Source: Cyanobacteria bacterium UBA8156 (GTDB lineage Bacteria; Cyanobacteriota; Cyanobacteriia; Pseudanabaenales; Pseudanabaenaceae). Taken from it: a stretch of 6,350 bases of DNA. The notes under the pieces are model-generated. The model had not been told where the DNA came from. It did no database searches and was given only the letters and a program-made list of their open reading frames with translations. Location: the NCBI GenBank assembly GCA_003456125.1, contig DMPD01000242.1:1-6350 (forward strand). Reading direction: 5' to 3'. Positions 5,819 through 6,350 of this stretch are shown piece by piece. Numbering within the stretch: the stretch's first letter is position 1; each line of letters starts with the position of its first letter. The position numbers and the translations under genes are program-made.

Positions 5819-6015
5819 GGCAATCCCGTGTTATTTTGTAGCCACTTTGCGCCGCAAGGCACAATACCGCAGGGGTGGGCGGATTCTTCGGACAGGCGCT
5901 GGTGGGAGTAACCCCAGCCGTCCACATCAGGTTTGACGGCAGACGGGCTCGCAGACTCGGCCGAAACGCAGCAGAGCCGGCGATCGCCAGAGCTATGGGC
6001 CCAGCGCTATAGGCT

Positions 6016-6048
6016 AGGTATTGGCAAGACATTGGCAAGGTAGTGGCA
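6016..6048 (+). repeat. Three tandem 11-base repeats just upstream of the right-edge gene
   Basis: AGGTATTGGCA (6016-6026), AGACATTGGCA (6027-6037) and AGGTAGTGGCA (6038-6048) follow each other without gaps. The TGGCA core is invariant; copies 1 and 3 differ at one base, copies 1 and 2 at two. An 11-base period is close to one helical turn, so a protein could bind all three on one face of the DNA. The last copy runs into the ribosome binding site of the gene at 6058, so binding could also affect translation start. Confidence 0.7.
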
Positions 6049-6054
6049 GAGGGA
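6048..6054 (+). promoter_or_regulatory. Ribosome binding site of the right-edge gene
   Basis: AGAGGGA ends three bases before ATG 6058 and is the only purine-rich match nearby. Spacing is a little short. Its first base is the last base of the 11-base repeat array. Confidence 0.5.
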
Positions 6055-6057
6055 ATT

Positions 6058-6350
6058 ATGACAGCAGGGGCATGGGAGAACCAAGAGCAACTATCGGCGA
6101 GCGTGTTGGCCGATAGCGCCGACGGACTGATGGACGATTTGTTTTCGGAAGTAGAAAAAATGCTGCGGGTGACCAGTGCCCGTAACGAATCTTTGCGCAC
6201 CGGCACGCTGGTTACCGACCGGGTTGAGACACCGGCGGCATCCCCAGAAGCCAGCGTCCCCGCCGGCAAATTGGCCTTGCGGAGCGATCGCCCGGTAGCG
6301 CTCGAAAAAGTAGACCTGAGCCACCTCGAACTACCGGCCTTGGTCATACC
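6058..6350 (+). CDS. Unrecognised acidic protein, N-terminal part (runs off the right edge)
   Basis: From ATG 6058 the frame stays open for 97 codons to the window end with no stop, so the gene is incomplete. I do not recognise the family. The visible part starts MTAGAWENQEQLSASVLADS, then has a short acidic stretch likely to form an amphipathic helix (DGLMDDLFSEVEKMLRV, 22-38), a flexible Ala/Pro/Ser segment (57-70) and a hydrophobic finish LSHLELPALVIP, whose last proline is fixed by the two bases available. No signal peptide or membrane segment is visible, which suggests a cytoplasmic protein. The start is supported by the AGAGGGA site and by the end of the intergenic region. The three 11-base repeats directly upstream suggest specific control. 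The opposite-strand frame over the same bases is serine-rich and looks like a shadow. Confidence 0.65.
   Translation, partial: MTAGAWENQEQLSASVLADSADGLMDDLFSEVEKMLRVTSARNESLRTGTLVTDRVETPAASPEASVPAGKLALRSDRPVALEKVDLSHLELPALVI

Larger units (their letters stand above)
5689..6057. other. 369-base gene-free interval between the AsmA-like gene and the right-edge gene
   Basis: Besides the terminator (5799-5818) and the 11-base repeats (6016-6048), I can support no gene here. An open frame at 5739-5936 and a minus-strand frame across the whole interval have no family features. A hairpin is possible at 5890-5923: GGAC pairs with GTCC and GCTGG (5898-5902) with CCAGC (5914-5918). A small TTGCG-C-CGCAA palindrome lies at 5847-5857, and a HIP1 site at 5980. 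A weak promoter for the downstream gene may be TCGCCA (5984-5989) with TATAGG (6008-6013), 18 bases apart. I looked for tRNA, cobalamin riboswitch and known cyanobacterial small-RNA signatures and saw none. Confidence 0.6.
32..6291. repeat. HIP1 octamer GCGATCGC, 17 dispersed copies
   Basis: Copies begin at 32, 241, 661, 1597, 1677, 2077, 2562, 3231, 3604, 3679, 3881, 4190, 4619, 4698, 4986, 5980 and 6284. That is about one per 370 bases, where a random octamer would be expected well under once in this length. HIP1 over-representation is a known hallmark of many cyanobacterial genomes. Most copies are inside genes, in varying reading frames; the ones at 32 and 5980 are between genes. The element itself is not known to be mobile. 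Confidence 0.92.

Noticed and set aside
5739..5936. Small plus-strand open frame whose end (GGSNPSRPHQV) resembles a translated tRNA 3' end; possible tRNA
   Set aside because: The DNA there lacks a GTTCRANNC T-loop and an acceptor stem, and the frame itself runs through the terminator hairpin. Neither a protein nor a tRNA is supported.
5706..6347. Minus-strand open frame of 213 residues over the gap and the right-edge gene
   Set aside because: It crosses the terminator and the ribosome binding site of the plus-strand gene, is Ser-rich low-complexity, and shows no domain. It is best explained as an open frame by chance.

Overview
The window looks like chromosomal DNA of a GC-rich cyanobacterium. 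The strongest sign is the cyanobacterial HIP1 octamer GCGATCGC, which I count 17 times in 6350 bases, far above chance. The protein families agree: a cyanobacterial-type cyclophilin, a thioredoxin-like [2Fe-2S] ferredoxin-domain protein of a kind common in cyanobacteria, and a family-4 glycosyltransferase. Species cannot be fixed from this sequence.

Left half, minus strand (64-3337). Reading in the direction of transcription there is a FecCD/BtuC-type permease (3337-2303). Its stop overlaps the start of a FecE-type ATPase (2306-1518) as ATGA. After a 143-base gap comes a cyclophilin-type peptidyl-prolyl isomerase fused to a calcium-binding RTX repeat domain (1374-64). The two ABC genes make the membrane part of a metal-chelate importer (iron-siderophore, heme or cobalamin). 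No substrate-binding protein or outer-membrane receptor gene is in the window. The RTX fusion suggests an exported foldase.

Centre. An AT-rich divergent control region (about 3311-3423) separates the importer from a plus-strand gene set. It holds plausible back-to-back promoters, an inverted repeat, and a strong Shine-Dalgarno that moves the start of the first plus-strand gene to TTG 3424.

Right half, plus strand (3424-5688). A glycosyltransferase, a small [2Fe-2S] ferredoxin-domain protein and a short AsmA/DUF748-like membrane-anchored protein are closely packed (19-base gap, then a GTGA start/stop overlap). They probably form one transcript, ending at a rho-independent terminator at 5799-5818. 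What the three do together is not known; cell-envelope glycan or lipid work is an inference from the first and third.

Right edge. From 5819 to 6015 I see no gene. Then come three tandem 11-base repeats (6016-6048) running into the ribosome binding site of an unrecognised gene that starts at ATG 6058 and runs off the edge. No mobile element, CRISPR array, tRNA or rRNA was found. The most unusual items are the PPIase-RTX fusion and the helically phased 11-base repeats. I do not see clear evidence of a new multi-gene system.
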